Notes: a model not told the origin generated them from the letters alone. 64,000 nt of DNA from a bacterium YEK0313 (GCA_000751295.2 CCMO02000001.1:4182615-4246614); one strand, 5' to 3'. Numbered from the stretch's first letter, positions 17,221 through 26,621 are shown. Numbers and translations: made by a program.

Positions 17221-17715
17221 ATGGCCACGCCCCATTCCGAGAAGGCCTTTCCGGTTTCCTGGGATCAGTTCCACCGCGACGCCCGCGCTCTCGCCTGGCG
17301 CCTGTCCGGCCAGGGCCCGTTCCGGGCCATCGTCTGCATCACCCGGGGCGGTCTCGTGCCGGCCGCCATCGTCACCCGCGAGATCGGCATCCGGCTGATC
17401 GATACGGTGTGCATCGCCAGCTACCATGACTATCAGAACCAGGGGCAGCTCCAGGTCATCAAGACCATCACGCCCGACCTGACCGCCAGCGGCGGCGAAG
17501 GCATCCTGGTGGTCGACGACCTCGTCGACACCGGCAAGACCGCGAAGGTCGTGCGCGACATGTTGCCGAAAGCCCACATCGCCACCGTCTACGCCAAGCC
17601 CCAGGGCCGGCCGCTGGTCGACACCTTCGTCACGGAAGTGTCGCAGGATACCTGGATCTATTTCCCCTGGGACATGGGTTATTCGTTCCAGCCGCCGATC
17701 CGCGAGGGTGGCTGA
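17221..17715 (+). CDS. gpt: xanthine phosphoribosyltransferase
   Basis: Salvages xanthine/guanine with PRPP to form XMP/GMP, at the inner membrane face. The 164 residues compare with about 152-165 in family members. The PRPP loop is ILVVDDLVDTGKTAK, the N-terminal base-side loop is CITRGGLVPA, and the C-terminus has WIYFPWDMGYSF, typical of Gpt. The start at ATG 17221 has GGAG nearby; 16 additional upstream codons from an ATG at 17173 are possible but unsupported. Confidence 0.9.
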   Translation: MATPHSEKAFPVSWDQFHRDARALAWRLSGQGPFRAIVCITRGGLVPAAIVTREIGIRLIDTVCIASYHDYQNQGQLQVIKTITPDLTASGGEGILVVDDLVDTGKTAKVVRDMLPKAHIATVYAKPQGRPLVDTFVTEVSQDTWIYFPWDMGYSFQPPIREGG

Positions 17716-17754
17716 CCGCAGCGGCCTCGCCACCCCGCGCCTTGGCGCCAAGCC

Positions 17755-20700
17755 TTGCATGTCATGCCTTGGCTGGGGTACGAAGCGTGCCGAACGACCT
17801 GTGCACCGCAACCAGTGCATCGATCGGAAGCGATATTGCCAGCCTCGAAGATCGGCCCCACCGCTCGAACTGCCCATCGCACATGCCGCGCCGGCCTCCT
17901 GCTCGGCTCCGCCCTGGTGCTCGTCCTGACGCATGGAGCGGCTGCCGCCGGGCAACGCCAGCGGTCCGCCCAGCCCGCCCCCCCGGCAGCGCAGCGCCTG
18001 GTCTCCACGCTGATCGAGGAGATCAGCCGCAGCCCGCATAGCGGCGACCGGCTCGCGGCGGCCGCCGTCAGCGTGTCGCCCGCCCTTGCCGGCGATATCG
18101 CGCGGGCCGCCACCATCGGCCGGATGCTTGCCGGCAACAGCGGAGCGCCCGCCGCCGGGACGCCGGCCGCCGCCACCCCGTCCTTCGCTCCGCCCGCGCT
18201 GCCGCCGCCGACCGGCCTCCTGCCGACGGTCGCGCCGACCTTTCCCTATCTGACCGACAACGGCACGGTGACGGCGACGCCGCGCCTCGATCTGCCCTGG
18301 ATGGCGGCGCGGCCGGTGCTGGACACCAGCTTCAGCCTGGCCCAGCGGCAGGAATTCGCCGCCAACTGGGGCAATCTTGCCATCGGCCAGGCGACCGCGC
18401 TGAACGCCACCACCCGGCCGCTGGACGGCGCTCCGCTGCCCGGCAAGGGCCTGATCGGCCGCGGCGTGACGGTGGCCGTGCTCGACACCGGCATCGATGC
18501 GACCTTCAATGCTACCGGCACCGGCTTTTCCTCGGTCCATCCCGAGTTTGCCGGCCGCCTCGACCTGCGCAGCCGCAACACCAATGACGATGGCCGCGGC
18601 CCGCTGGCGATCGGCGACGACCGCGGCGGCCACGGCACGCATGTGGCCGGTACGATCGCCGCCGCCATGGACGGCACGGGCATGCTGGGTGTCGCGCCGG
18701 GCGCGCGGCTCGTCGCCATGCGCGCCCTGCCCGGCGGCGTCGACGAGGCGATCCGGCAGGTCACCGCGATGCCGGACGTGCGCATCATCAATGGCAGCTA
18801 TGGTCCCGAAATCGCTCCGGGCGGCACCATCTGGAAGACCGGCGATCTCTCGGACGAATGGCTCGCGGTGCGCGGTGCCCTCGCCGCCGGCAAGGTGCTG
18901 GTCTTTTCCAATGGCAATAACGGCGAGGATGCGCCGATCCAGGCCGCCAATCCGGCCGGCGCCGCGCTCTTCCCCTATATCAGCCGCGCCAACGCCCATA
19001 GCGGCGTCTATGACGATGGCGGGCGGAACTACGATTTTTCCGAAGCCAATTCGCAGCGCCTGCCCGGCCGCATCGTCGCGGTGGCGAATCTCGGCATCGA
19101 CCTGAAGATCTCCGCCGATTCCAACCGCTGCGGGGTTGCCGCCAGTTGGTGCATCTCGGCGCCGGGCGGCGGCGTCGGCAGCAGCCAGCCCAATGCCAAC
19201 GAGATCCTCTCCACCTTCCCGCGCGCGCCGGGCTCCGGCACGTTCACCGCCCCCGGTGGCGCGACCTACGCCTATATGACCGGCACGTCGATGGCGGCGC
19301 CGCATGTTTCGGGCGCTCTCGCCGTCCTGATGGAGGCCTATCCGACCTATTCGGCGGCCGAGATCGTGCGCCTGATGTTCGCCACAGCCGAGGACCTGGG
19401 AGCGCCGGGCGTCGATGCCGTCTACGGCCACGGCCTCGTCCGGATCGACCGCGCCCTGACCGGTGCGCCGGCCCTGGGGCCAGCCGATTCGCGCACCACC
19501 ACCGTCGCGGCCGGTGGCACCGAGCTGTGGACGGCCCCGGTCGCGACCTCCGGCACGCTCACCATCGACAATGCCGCGCCGTCGGGCGGCCATCGGCCGA
19601 GCCGACCGTCGCATTCCTATGGCGAATTGCAGATCGCCGGCGTCGCGCAGTTCGGCACGGTCGACATCCGCAACGGCCAGCTCAGCGTCGATGGCACGCT
19701 GGTCGCTCCCAGCATCACTGTCGGCGTCAACGGTCAGCTCAGCGGCCTCGGCGACGTCATCGGCAATGTCGCCGTGCACGGCGTGCTGAAGCCCGGCAGC
19801 TCGCCGGGCGAGATGGTCATCGTCGGCAATGTCGCCATGGGCCCGACCGGCATCTTCCAGGTCGACATCGACGGTCGCGCGGATACCGGTGGTCCCGGCA
19901 GCTACGACACGCTGTTCGTGCTCGGCCCGGGCCACGCCTTCACGGCGGGCGGCACCTTCTCGGCACGCCTGCGCGGCATCGAGGCGGGGGCCAGCAACAG
20001 CTACGTCCCGACCATCGGCAGCAGATTTGCGGTGGTGCGCGCCGAGGCCGGGGCCCGCATCGCCGGCCATTTCTCCGGCATCGACATCGAGGCTGACGCG
20101 ACCGGCGCGACCGGCCTGCCGCTCAATGCGCGGCTCGACGTCCTCTATTATCCGACCAGCATCGTCGCGGCCGTCACGCCGGCCTCCTTCGCCGGGCTTC
20201 CCTCGGCCGGCATCACCCTGAACACGCATGGACTTGCGCTCGCCGCGGCGCTCGACCGGGCGCGGCCGGCACCAGCCGCGCCGATGACCAATGCCGAGCT
20301 CCATGTTTTCGATCTCGTCTACGGCCTGCCCGTGGGCCGCCTGTCCGACGCGCTGGACGCGATGTCGGGCCGTGGCTACGGCGGCCAGACGGCAAGCTCG
20401 CTCCAGTCCGTCCTCGGCTTTGCCTCCATGCTGCAGCAGCGGCGCGATGGTCTGCGCAGCGGTTCGGCCGACGCCGTCTTCGCACCCACTTTCGGCGCCG
20501 CCAACAATGGCCGTTTCGAGGCCTCCGCCGGCCTGCCGGTAGCTGCGCTCGCCTATGCCGATCCGGACGACGGCGCCGCGCGCGCCCGGGCCGCGGGCTG
20601 GAGCGTCTGGGGCCAGGCCTTCGGCAATGGCGGCGCGGTCAAGGCCGACAGCGGCTCGGGCTGGTCCAATACCGGCGGCGGTTTCGTTTTCGGCATCGAC

Positions 20701-21423
20701 CGACCGGTGACGCCGTCCCTGACCGTCGGCTTTGCCGGCTTCTACACGGCGACACGCACGCGCGGCGACAATTTCGTGGGAACGTCGAGCTCCCTGGCCG
20801 GCGCCGTCTATGGCGCGCTCAGCCTTGGCCGCGTCGAGATCGACGCGGTCGTCGGCGGCAGTTGGACCGAGATGTCGTCGACGCGCAATTTCAGCATCGG
20901 CGACACCGCCCTCGCCGCCCGCGGCGCGACACGCGGCTTCGGCCTGCTCGCCACCACGGAAGTCGGCTACCGCTTCCAGATGCCGACCCATTTCGGCGAA
21001 GCCTTCGTCAAGCCCTTTGCCGGCATTGCCTATGCCGACGTCAATCGCGCCGCCTTTACCGAAACGGGAGCCGGCGGTTTCAACCTCACCGTCATGGCCG
21101 ACCGGCCGACACGCGCCCTCGCCCAGATCGGCCTCAGCACCGGGCTCGCCATCCGCGGCAATCACGGCCTCGTCTGGCGCCCCGAATTCAAGCTGGCCTG
21201 GGGACACGATTTCAAGGATCCCTCGCCGCCGGTCTCCGCAGCGATCCTCGGCCAGACCTTCACAGTGCGCGACACCGTGCTCGGCCGGAACGCCGCCCTC
21301 GTCGGCCTGCAGCTCGGCGTCTCCCACTCCGACTGGCTGCAGATCTATGCCGGCTATGACGGCGAGTTCCGCCACGGCGAGATGACGCATCAGGGCCGGA
21401 TCGGCGCGCGCCTGCGCTGGTAG
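17755..21423 (+). CDS. autotransporter subtilisin-like (S8) serine protease
   Basis: A type V secretion protein of about 1222 residues. A long cationic N-terminus with hydrophobic core GLLLGSALVLVLTHGAAAAG forms the signal. The S8 domain follows with catalytic D244 (VAVLDTGID), H293 (GGHGTHVAGT) and S512 (GTSMAAPH). Next come a passenger beta-helix/PATR-like part (GQLSGLGDVIGNVAVHG, LKPGSSPGEMVIVGN) and, from about residue 950, an autotransporter beta-barrel ending RIGARLRW with the terminal aromatic used in outer-membrane assembly. The exact start is uncertain; the ATG at 17755 gives an extended signal region. A lone gene without a dedicated operon. It is likely to process surface or host proteins. 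Confidence 0.92.
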   Translation: MHVMPWLGYEACRTTCAPQPVHRSEAILPASKIGPTARTAHRTCRAGLLLGSALVLVLTHGAAAAGQRQRSAQPAPPAAQRLVSTLIEEISRSPHSGDRLAAAAVSVSPALAGDIARAATIGRMLAGNSGAPAAGTPAAATPSFAPPALPPPTGLLPTVAPTFPYLTDNGTVTATPRLDLPWMAARPVLDTSFSLAQRQEFAANWGNLAIGQATALNATTRPLDGAPLPGKGLIGRGVTVAVLDTGIDATFNATGTGFSSVHPEFAGRLDLRSRNTNDDGRGPLAIGDDRGGHGTHVAGTIAAAMDGTGMLGVAPGARLVAMRALPGGVDEAIRQVTAMPDVRIINGSYGPEIAPGGTIWKTGDLSDEWLAVRGALAAGKVLVFSNGNNGEDAPIQAANPAGAALFPYISRANAHSGVYDDGGRNYDFSEANSQRLPGRIVAVANLGIDLKISADSNRCGVAASWCISAPGGGVGSSQPNANEILSTFPRAPGSGTFTAPGGATYAYMTGTSMAAPHVSGALAVLMEAYPTYSAAEIVRLMFATAEDLGAPGVDAVYGHGLVRIDRALTGAPALGPADSRTTTVAAGGTELWTAPVATSGTLTIDNAAPSGGHRPSRPSHSYGELQIAGVAQFGTVDIRNGQLSVDGTLVAPSITVGVNGQLSGLGDVIGNVAVHGVLKPGSSPGEMVIVGNVAMGPTGIFQVDIDGRADTGGPGSYDTLFVLGPGHAFTAGGTFSARLRGIEAGASNSYVPTIGSRFAVVRAEAGARIAGHFSGIDIEADATGATGLPLNARLDVLYYPTSIVAAVTPASFAGLPSAGITLNTHGLALAAALDRARPAPAAPMTNAELHVFDLVYGLPVGRLSDALDAMSGRGYGGQTASSLQSVLGFASMLQQRRDGLRSGSADAVFAPTFGAANNGRFEASAGLPVAALAYADPDDGAARARAAGWSVWGQAFGNGGAVKADSGSGWSNTGGGFVFGIDRPVTPSLTVGFAGFYTATRTRGDNFVGTSSSLAGAVYGALSLGRVEIDAVVGGSWTEMSSTRNFSIGDTALAARGATRGFGLLATTEVGYRFQMPTHFGEAFVKPFAGIAYADVNRAAFTETGAGGFNLTVMADRPTRALAQIGLSTGLAIRGNHGLVWRPEFKLAWGHDFKDPSPPVSAAILGQTFTVRDTVLGRNAALVGLQLGVSHSDWLQIYAGYDGEFRHGEMTHQGRIGARLRW

Positions 21424-21453
21424 GGCCGGCGCTGGAGCCCGTGGCGGGGCCGC

Positions 21454-22371
21454 TCAGTCAAAACGGGCGAGATAGGCATCGACGCGATCGGGATGGTCAC
21501 CGTTGAACATCGAGACATGGCCACAGCCGGCCGGAAAACGGATCGGCCGGAGCAACGCCGCCGCTGCGCGATACGCGGCGATGTCCTCGCCGGCCTGGAC
21601 ATCGCCCCAGATTGGCCGGGGCCCCGCCGTCAGGGTGAGGACATCGGGCCCGCGCGTCACCGCGACGCGTGCCGCCGCCGCCTGGCTGTCGAGATCGGCG
21701 GGCAGGCGCGGCCAGAACTCCCGGCCCACCAGCGTGTGCCAGCCGACATCGCCGATGCCCGGCTCCTCCCCCTCCTTCCAGCGGTAGTAGGAGCCCTCGC
21801 GGCGAATGCCCTCGTCGACCATCTTCACCCAGATCTCGATGGCCGTTCGGTAGCGCCGGCTCGCCTGCCCGAGCATGAAGGCAAGGCTTCGTTTGTAGGG
21901 CGGCACGAAGAAGCCATAACCCATGACGCCCCAGATCACCGGGGCGCCGCCGAGCGCATCGAGCATGTCCATGGCAAAGCCGATATTGCCGGCATCGATC
22001 GGCAGCGCCAGTTCGAGCCCCGTCATGCCCCGGCGGTTTTCGATGCCGAAATAGGGCAAGGCCGGATTGTCGAAGGCCTCCGGCACCATGCCATAGCGCC
22101 GGATGCCGTCGGTGAAGGCGAAGCGGCCTCGCGTGAAGAAGCGGCGGCCTTCGGCCACGAGGCTCGGCTTCATCCACGCGAAGCGGCCCTTGTGCCTGTC
22201 GAAATGGTAGGAGGCGACCTTGGCGTCCGCGCCGAAGCTTGCCTCGAACAGCGCATAGATCCGCCCATGGCACTGCAGCGCGCGCTCGTCGCCGGTCTCG
22301 CCGTCGACGATGGCGATGATGCGGAAAGCGGGAACCGCAAACGGCTGGCCCTCGAAGGTCAGCATGTCCAT
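21454..22371 (-). CDS. DUF3396 (type VI immunity family) protein
   Basis: A 305-residue soluble protein. The start at ATG 22371 is chosen because AAGGAGG lies 8 bases upstream on the minus strand. The C-terminal half fits the DUF3396 pattern: VGWHTLVGREFWPRLP, then LTLTAGPRPIWGDVQAGEDIAAYRAAAALLRPIRF. The middle contains GVMGYGFFVPPY. Many DUF3396 proteins are encoded beside type VI effectors as immunity factors, but no effector, VgrG or other T6SS gene lies in this window. It stands alone next to a tRNA gene and could be an orphan immunity gene or a family member with another role. Confidence 0.65.
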   Translation of the reverse strand: MDMLTFEGQPFAVPAFRIIAIVDGETGDERALQCHGRIYALFEASFGADAKVASYHFDRHKGRFAWMKPSLVAEGRRFFTRGRFAFTDGIRRYGMVPEAFDNPALPYFGIENRRGMTGLELALPIDAGNIGFAMDMLDALGGAPVIWGVMGYGFFVPPYKRSLAFMLGQASRRYRTAIEIWVKMVDEGIRREGSYYRWKEGEEPGIGDVGWHTLVGREFWPRLPADLDSQAAAARVAVTRGPDVLTLTAGPRPIWGDVQAGEDIAAYRAAAALLRPIRFPAGCGHVSMFNGDHPDRVDAYLARFD

Positions 22372-22525
22372 GAAATGCGCCTCCTTCGCCTTGGCAGGAT
22401 GATGACGCACGACGGGAGGCCGAGGTTCCGCGCCGGCGGGCGACGCCTCGTCGGGCGGAGCGAACCGCCGCTCCGGAATTTGCCGGTTTCCAAAAGCCGG
22501 CCGAATGCTCTAAACCGCCGGCCAT

Positions 22526-22610
22526 GCGCACGTGGTGGAACCGGTAGACACACGAGACTTAAAATCTTGCGCCTTCGGGCATGCCGGTTCGAGTCCGGCC
22601 GTGCGCACCA
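22526..22610 (+). tRNA. tRNA-Leu (anticodon UAA)
   Basis: An 85-nt class II tRNA. Acceptor arms GCGCACG/CGTGCGC pair perfectly. The D arm contains TGGTGGAACCGGTAGACAC, the anticodon stem CGAGA/TCTTG encloses the loop CTTAAAA with anticodon TAA, there is a long variable arm, and the T arm is CCGGTTCGAGTCCGG. The CCA end is encoded (22608-22610). No direct repeat of its 3' end or integrase was found nearby. Confidence 0.96.
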
Positions 22611-22931
22611 TCCTATCAGTCAGTGACGGCAACAAGGTTGCCCGCGACCGCAATCGGCGCAATGAGGCGGCAGCACTTCGCCGGCTCGCAGCCTCGAGCG
22701 GAAGCGACCTTCCGTGCCCGAGACGTCGCCGCGCATCGGTCGGCCTCCCCGAAGACCTGCATCCGATCAAGGACGACGGCCTCCGGGGACCGCTCTCGGC
22801 GGCCGCATCCGGCCACGGCGCGGCGATCCCGACCGGTTCGCGCTTGCTGAACCGGCACCTTAGTCTGTATCGCATGCTCCGGAAGCGGAGCGTCGCCGGG
22901 CGACGGCCCAGGAAACGATCGAGGAGCCAGC
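22611..22931. other. non-coding gap, tRNA-Leu to GntR gene
   Basis: About 321 bp without a credible gene. It ends with GAGGAG, the ribosome site for the TTG start at 22932. The regulator's promoter should lie here, but no box stands out. Confidence 0.55.
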
Positions 22932-23627
22932 TTGGCCGAACCGGGACGTGACAGACTTGACCTGAAGAGCAAGGTACCGGAAGCCGTCGTCCGCGCATCG
23001 ACCTTGACCGAACAGGTCTATCTCAAGCTGCGCGAGGGCCTGCTTCTCGGCGTGTGGAAGCCTGGCGAGAAGCTGACGGCACGGGCGCTGAGCCGCACGC
23101 TCGGCGTGAGCCTCACGCCCGCGCGCGAAGCGATCACCCGGCTCGCGACCGAAGGCGCGATCAGCGTCTCCGAAACCCGGATGTATTCCATTCCGGAGCT
23201 CGATCGTGCCCAGTACGAGGAGATCACGCGCATCCGCCTGCAGCTCGAACCGATGGCGGCGGCGATGGCCGCGCGGAATGCTTCCGACGCTCTTGTCGAG
23301 CGCCTTGACGACATCAACGAAGGGCTGAAGGCAAGGATCCTCGCGGAGGATTTCGACGAGGGCCTGCGGCTCGATTCCGAATTCCATCTCTCGGTCTACG
23401 ACGCGGCCGGTTCTGCCGTCCTGCGCCGGCTGATCGATACGCTCTGGCTGCAGATCGGCCCGACACGCACCCGCCTTCTCCCGGAATACCGGCGCAAGCT
23501 GATCGGCTACGAGAACCATCGCAACGTGATCGAGGCGCTTCAGCACCGCGACGAGACCGCGGCGCAACGCGCCATGCACAGGGATCTCACGGAAGGCGCC
23601 AATGCCATCATCTCCGTGCTGGTGTGA
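22932..23627 (+). CDS. GntR-family (FCD) transcriptional regulator
   Basis: A 231-residue repressor/activator. The N-terminal winged helix (LTEQVYLKLREGLLLGVWKPGEKL, then LSRTLGVSLTPAREAITRLATEG) is followed by an FCD ligand domain with metal-ligand residues in DSEFHLSVYDAAGS and ENHRNVIEAL. The start is TTG at 22932 with GAGGAG just upstream. It lies directly before a TauABC-like importer and a PLP enzyme, all in the same direction. The palindrome ATGATATATCAT between it and the importer is the likely operator. The ligand is probably the imported compound. Confidence 0.9.
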   Translation: MAEPGRDRLDLKSKVPEAVVRASTLTEQVYLKLREGLLLGVWKPGEKLTARALSRTLGVSLTPAREAITRLATEGAISVSETRMYSIPELDRAQYEEITRIRLQLEPMAAAMAARNASDALVERLDDINEGLKARILAEDFDEGLRLDSEFHLSVYDAAGSAVLRRLIDTLWLQIGPTRTRLLPEYRRKLIGYENHRNVIEALQHRDETAAQRAMHRDLTEGANAIISVLV

Positions 23628-23643
23628 GTTTGCGCGGTCACGT

Positions 23644-23671
23644 TTGACCATGCCCAAAAATGATATATCAT
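23644..23671 (+). promoter_or_regulatory. promoter with overlapping GntR-type operator before tauA-like gene
   Basis: A perfect 12-bp palindrome ATGATATATCAT (23660-23671) lies 60 bp before the tauA-like start in an AT-rich patch that is unusual here. A -35-like TTGACC (23644-23649) and -10-like TATCAT (23666-23671) have a 16-bp spacer, so a bound regulator would cover the -10 box. FCD-type GntR proteins bind short dyads of this kind. Confidence 0.55.
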
Positions 23672-23731
23672 CGATCAAATTAAATCAGACGCATCACAAG
23701 ATTGCGCTCCAAGAACGGGAGGGAGGCGGCC

Positions 23732-24763
23732 ATGACACGGCTTTCGAGGCGCGGTGCCTTGCAGTGGGGAGCAAATTTCGGCGTGGCGACCTTTGCCATG
23801 TCGGCCTTCGGGACGGGCATGGCCTCCGCCCAGGCCAAGAAGGCTGTCCTCGGATACTTCTCGTCGGCCAATCAGCAGAACTTCGCCCGTGCCACCGGCT
23901 CGATGCAGAAGGCGATGGGCGCGGACGTCGCGGTCGACTTCGTCGGCGTCTCGAGCGGCCCGCAGATCCTGACCGCCATGGCGTCGAACAGCATGGACCT
24001 GTGCAATATCGGGTCGAGCCCGATGCTGGTGAGCTTCGCCCAGGGCCTGCCCGTGTCCATGGTCTATGTGCACAAGATCGTTCGCGATGGCGAAGCGCTC
24101 GTCGTCCGGAACGGCGCCGGCATTTCAGGGCTTGCCGACCTGAAGGGCAGGAAGATCGGCTGCCCGTTCAACACCTCGGTTCATTTCGCCTTGATCGCGG
24201 CGCTTCGCACGGTCGGCCTTTCGCCGTCCCAGGTCGAGCTCGTCAATCTGCGGGCGGATGCGATGCTGGCGGCCTGGCAGCAGAATGCGATCGACGCGGC
24301 CTATATCTGGCACCCCGTTCAGGGCGTGCTGCTGCAGAGCGGCGGGACCGTGATCTTCACCACCGGTGAACTGGCGCCGTCCGGCATCCTGATCTTCGAC
24401 GCCATCGTCTGCCGCAACCAGTTCAAACAGGACCATCCGGACCTGGTGCTGGCCTATCTGAAGGAGCTCGACCGGATCAACGCCATCTACCGCGACAGGC
24501 CGGAGGAGGTCGCCGACACCATGGCCCCCTTCCTGCAGATCCCGCGGGAGACCGCGCTGCTGGTGGCCCGCACGACGCATACCATTACGCCGAAGACGAT
24601 GCTGAGCCCGGACTGGATGGGCGAGCCGGGGGTCGCGGAGAGCGGCGTCGTCACGGCGCTCGCCAAGCAGGCCGACTTCCTCGTCCGGAGCGGGCAAATG
24701 CCGCGCGCCCCTGCCGATCTGTCGAAGTGGGTCGACAGTTCCTTCGTCAAGCAGATGGTCTGA
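23732..24763 (+). CDS. taurine-type ABC transporter substrate-binding protein (TauA-like)
   Basis: A periplasmic binding protein of 343 residues. The start at ATG 23732 follows GGGAGGGAGG. The N-terminus RLSRRGALQWGANFG followed by a hydrophobic stretch to ASAQA looks like a Tat signal. The mature part follows E. coli TauA closely in pattern: CNIGSSPMLVSFAQGLPV, EALVVRNGAG, LKGRKIGCPFNTSVHFALIAALRTVG (quoted in parts), QVELVNLRADAMLAAWQ and DAAYIWHPV. The ligand is likely an alkanesulfonate or related small sulfonate, but specificity cannot be read from this alone. First gene of the importer operon. Confidence 0.85.
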   Translation: MTRLSRRGALQWGANFGVATFAMSAFGTGMASAQAKKAVLGYFSSANQQNFARATGSMQKAMGADVAVDFVGVSSGPQILTAMASNSMDLCNIGSSPMLVSFAQGLPVSMVYVHKIVRDGEALVVRNGAGISGLADLKGRKIGCPFNTSVHFALIAALRTVGLSPSQVELVNLRADAMLAAWQQNAIDAAYIWHPVQGVLLQSGGTVIFTTGELAPSGILIFDAIVCRNQFKQDHPDLVLAYLKELDRINAIYRDRPEEVADTMAPFLQIPRETALLVARTTHTITPKTMLSPDWMGEPGVAESGVVTALAKQADFLVRSGQMPRAPADLSKWVDSSFVKQMV

Positions 24764-24858
24764 GCGAACAGCCTCCGCCCGATGTCGATTCCGGAATCCG
24801 GCCGCACGACGCGCTGCGGCCTTGCCGGGCTCACACAGCCTTTCGGTCGAAAACGGAC

Positions 24859-25692
24859 ATGATCAAGCCAGTCTCCCTCGACATCCCGCGCGGGAAAGGT
24901 CCGCCGAAGCTGCAGGCCAGACAGCTCTCGAAATCGTTCCCATCTCCGTCCGGCCCGGTCCAGGCCCTGGCGCCTTTCGACCTGAGCGTGGACAAGGGCG
25001 ACTTCCTGTGCGTCGTCGGCCCCTCCGGATGCGGCAAGACGACCCTGCTCAACATCGTCGCGGGTTTCGAGACGCCGAGCACCGGTTCCGTCACGCTCGA
25101 CGGCAAACCCATTCGCGGCCCCGGCGCCGAGCGCGGCGTCGTGTTCCAGCAAGGAGCGCTGTTCAACTGGATGAGCGTGCAGGAGAATGTCGCCTTCGGG
25201 CCACGGGCTTGCGGCGTCAGCGTCGCCGAGGCGCGGGAACGGGCCGGTCAGCTCCTCGACCTGGTCGGCCTGAACGGCTTCGCCTCGAAGTATCCGTACC
25301 AGCTTTCCGGCGGCATGCAGCAACGCGTCGGCATCGCCCGCGCCCTGGCCAACGACCCCGACATCCTGCTCATGGACGAGCCCTTCGCGGCCCTGGACCA
25401 GCAGACACGCGAGCTCCTGCAGGAGGAGATGCGCCGGATCTGGCAGCGCACCGGCAAGACCATCATCTGGATCACGCATTCGATCGAGGAGGCGCTGTTC
25501 CTCGCCACCCACGTGCTGGTCATGGCATCGCGCCCGGGCCGGACGAAAGCCGCCTTCGAGTCGTCGTTCTCCCGGTCCGACGACCCCTATCTTGCGGCAT
25601 CGCCGGAATTCGCGGCCGCCCGGCGAACGATCCTGGAACTTCTGAGATCCGAGACGGCAAAGGCCCAGCGCCTTGAGGAGGTGCACCCGTGA
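24859..25692 (+). CDS. taurine-type ABC transporter ATP-binding protein (TauB-like)
   Basis: A 277-residue ABC ATPase: Walker A GPSGCGKTT near residue 57, Q-loop FQQGALFNW, signature LSGGMQQR, Walker B ILLMDEPFAALD and H-loop ITHSIEEALF. These are the NitT/TauT class features. The ATG at 24859 begins the homologous part. It overlaps the permease gene by 4 bp (GTGA), so the two are translationally coupled. It powers uptake of the ligand bound by the preceding TauA-like protein. Confidence 0.88.
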   Translation: MIKPVSLDIPRGKGPPKLQARQLSKSFPSPSGPVQALAPFDLSVDKGDFLCVVGPSGCGKTTLLNIVAGFETPSTGSVTLDGKPIRGPGAERGVVFQQGALFNWMSVQENVAFGPRACGVSVAEARERAGQLLDLVGLNGFASKYPYQLSGGMQQRVGIARALANDPDILLMDEPFAALDQQTRELLQEEMRRIWQRTGKTIIWITHSIEEALFLATHVLVMASRPGRTKAAFESSFSRSDDPYLAASPEFAAARRTILELLRSETAKAQRLEEVHP

Positions 25693-26534
25693 GCGCGGCC
25701 GACCGTACGCTGGACGTGGAAGCGCCGACCGACGAGAGCGATGCGCGCCGCAAGCTCGGCCGGCGGGATCTCGGCCTGACGATCCTGACATTCGCGGCCA
25801 TTCTCGCGCTCTGGACGGCGGTCACCGGCTCGGGCCTGTGGGAACCGGTGATCCGTCCGGTCTTCCTCCCCTCCCCGTTGACCGTCTTCCAGACCTTCAT
25901 GAGCCTTGTCGAGAACGGCTATCAGGGCCGCTCGCTTGGCCATCACGTCGGCGTCAGTTTTTACCGCTTCGCCATCGCCTTCTCCCTGTGCATCCTCGTC
26001 GGCGTGCCGGTGGGCCTCCTGATGGGGACGAGCCGGACCATCCGAGCCATCGTGGAACCACCGATCCAGGCGATCAGGCCGATCCCCAAACTGGCTCTGC
26101 TGCCGCTTTTCCTGATCTGGTTCGGCATCGGCAACCTGTCGAAGATCGTCGTCATCGCGGCCCCGGTCTTTCCGTTGATCGCGATCAGCGCCATGCAGGC
26201 CGTGCGCGCGGTGAGCACCAAGAAGATCCAGGCTGCCCAGTCGCTTGGCGCATCGTCCTGGATCGTCTTTCGCCGCATCCTGCTGCCGGCCAGCCTGCCC
26301 GGCATTTTCACCGGCATCCGGGTCTCGATCTCGATCGGCGTCACCATGCTGGTCGGCGCCGAATTGACAGCGACGTCCGACGGCATCGCCTGGATGGCGC
26401 TGACGGCCGCCGAATATCTGCAGACCGACATCGTGCTGGTCGGCGTGCTGATCATGGCGGCCATGGGCTACGTGCTCGACCGCGCCTTCCTGCTTCTCGA
26501 AACGAACCTCGTGCACTGGACCGGCAAGGATTGA
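25689..26534 (+). CDS. taurine-type ABC transporter permease (TauC-like)
   Basis: A 281-residue inner-membrane permease starting at GTG 25689. It has about six membrane spans; the BPD_transp_1 coupling loop is seen as VSTKKIQAAQSLGASSWIVFRR followed by LPASLPGIFTGIR. The segment MGTSRTIRAIVEPPIQAIRPIPKLALLPLFLIWFG (seen in parts) is typical of the NitT/TauT family. Forms the channel with the preceding ATPase. Confidence 0.88.
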   Translation: MSAADRTLDVEAPTDESDARRKLGRRDLGLTILTFAAILALWTAVTGSGLWEPVIRPVFLPSPLTVFQTFMSLVENGYQGRSLGHHVGVSFYRFAIAFSLCILVGVPVGLLMGTSRTIRAIVEPPIQAIRPIPKLALLPLFLIWFGIGNLSKIVVIAAPVFPLIAISAMQAVRAVSTKKIQAAQSLGASSWIVFRRILLPASLPGIFTGIRVSISIGVTMLVGAELTATSDGIAWMALTAAEYLQTDIVLVGVLIMAAMGYVLDRAFLLLETNLVHWTGKD

Positions 26535-26621
26535 CCGGAGCGCCGCGCCGCCGGCCCGCTGCGGTCGGAAAAGAGACGCAGCGCCCCGGCGGAGATCGGT
26601 CGCACAAGAAGGAGACATAAG

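Noticed and set aside
17065..21390. A 1441-codon open frame on the minus strand opposite the autotransporter gene
   Set aside because: It is an antisense shadow of GC-rich coding DNA; its translation is low-complexity Arg/Ala/Gly/Asp with no domain, while the plus strand has a full S8 autotransporter.
22526..22610. tRNA-Leu as attachment site of an integrated island
   Set aside because: No integrase nearby and no repeated tRNA 3' segment was seen in the window.
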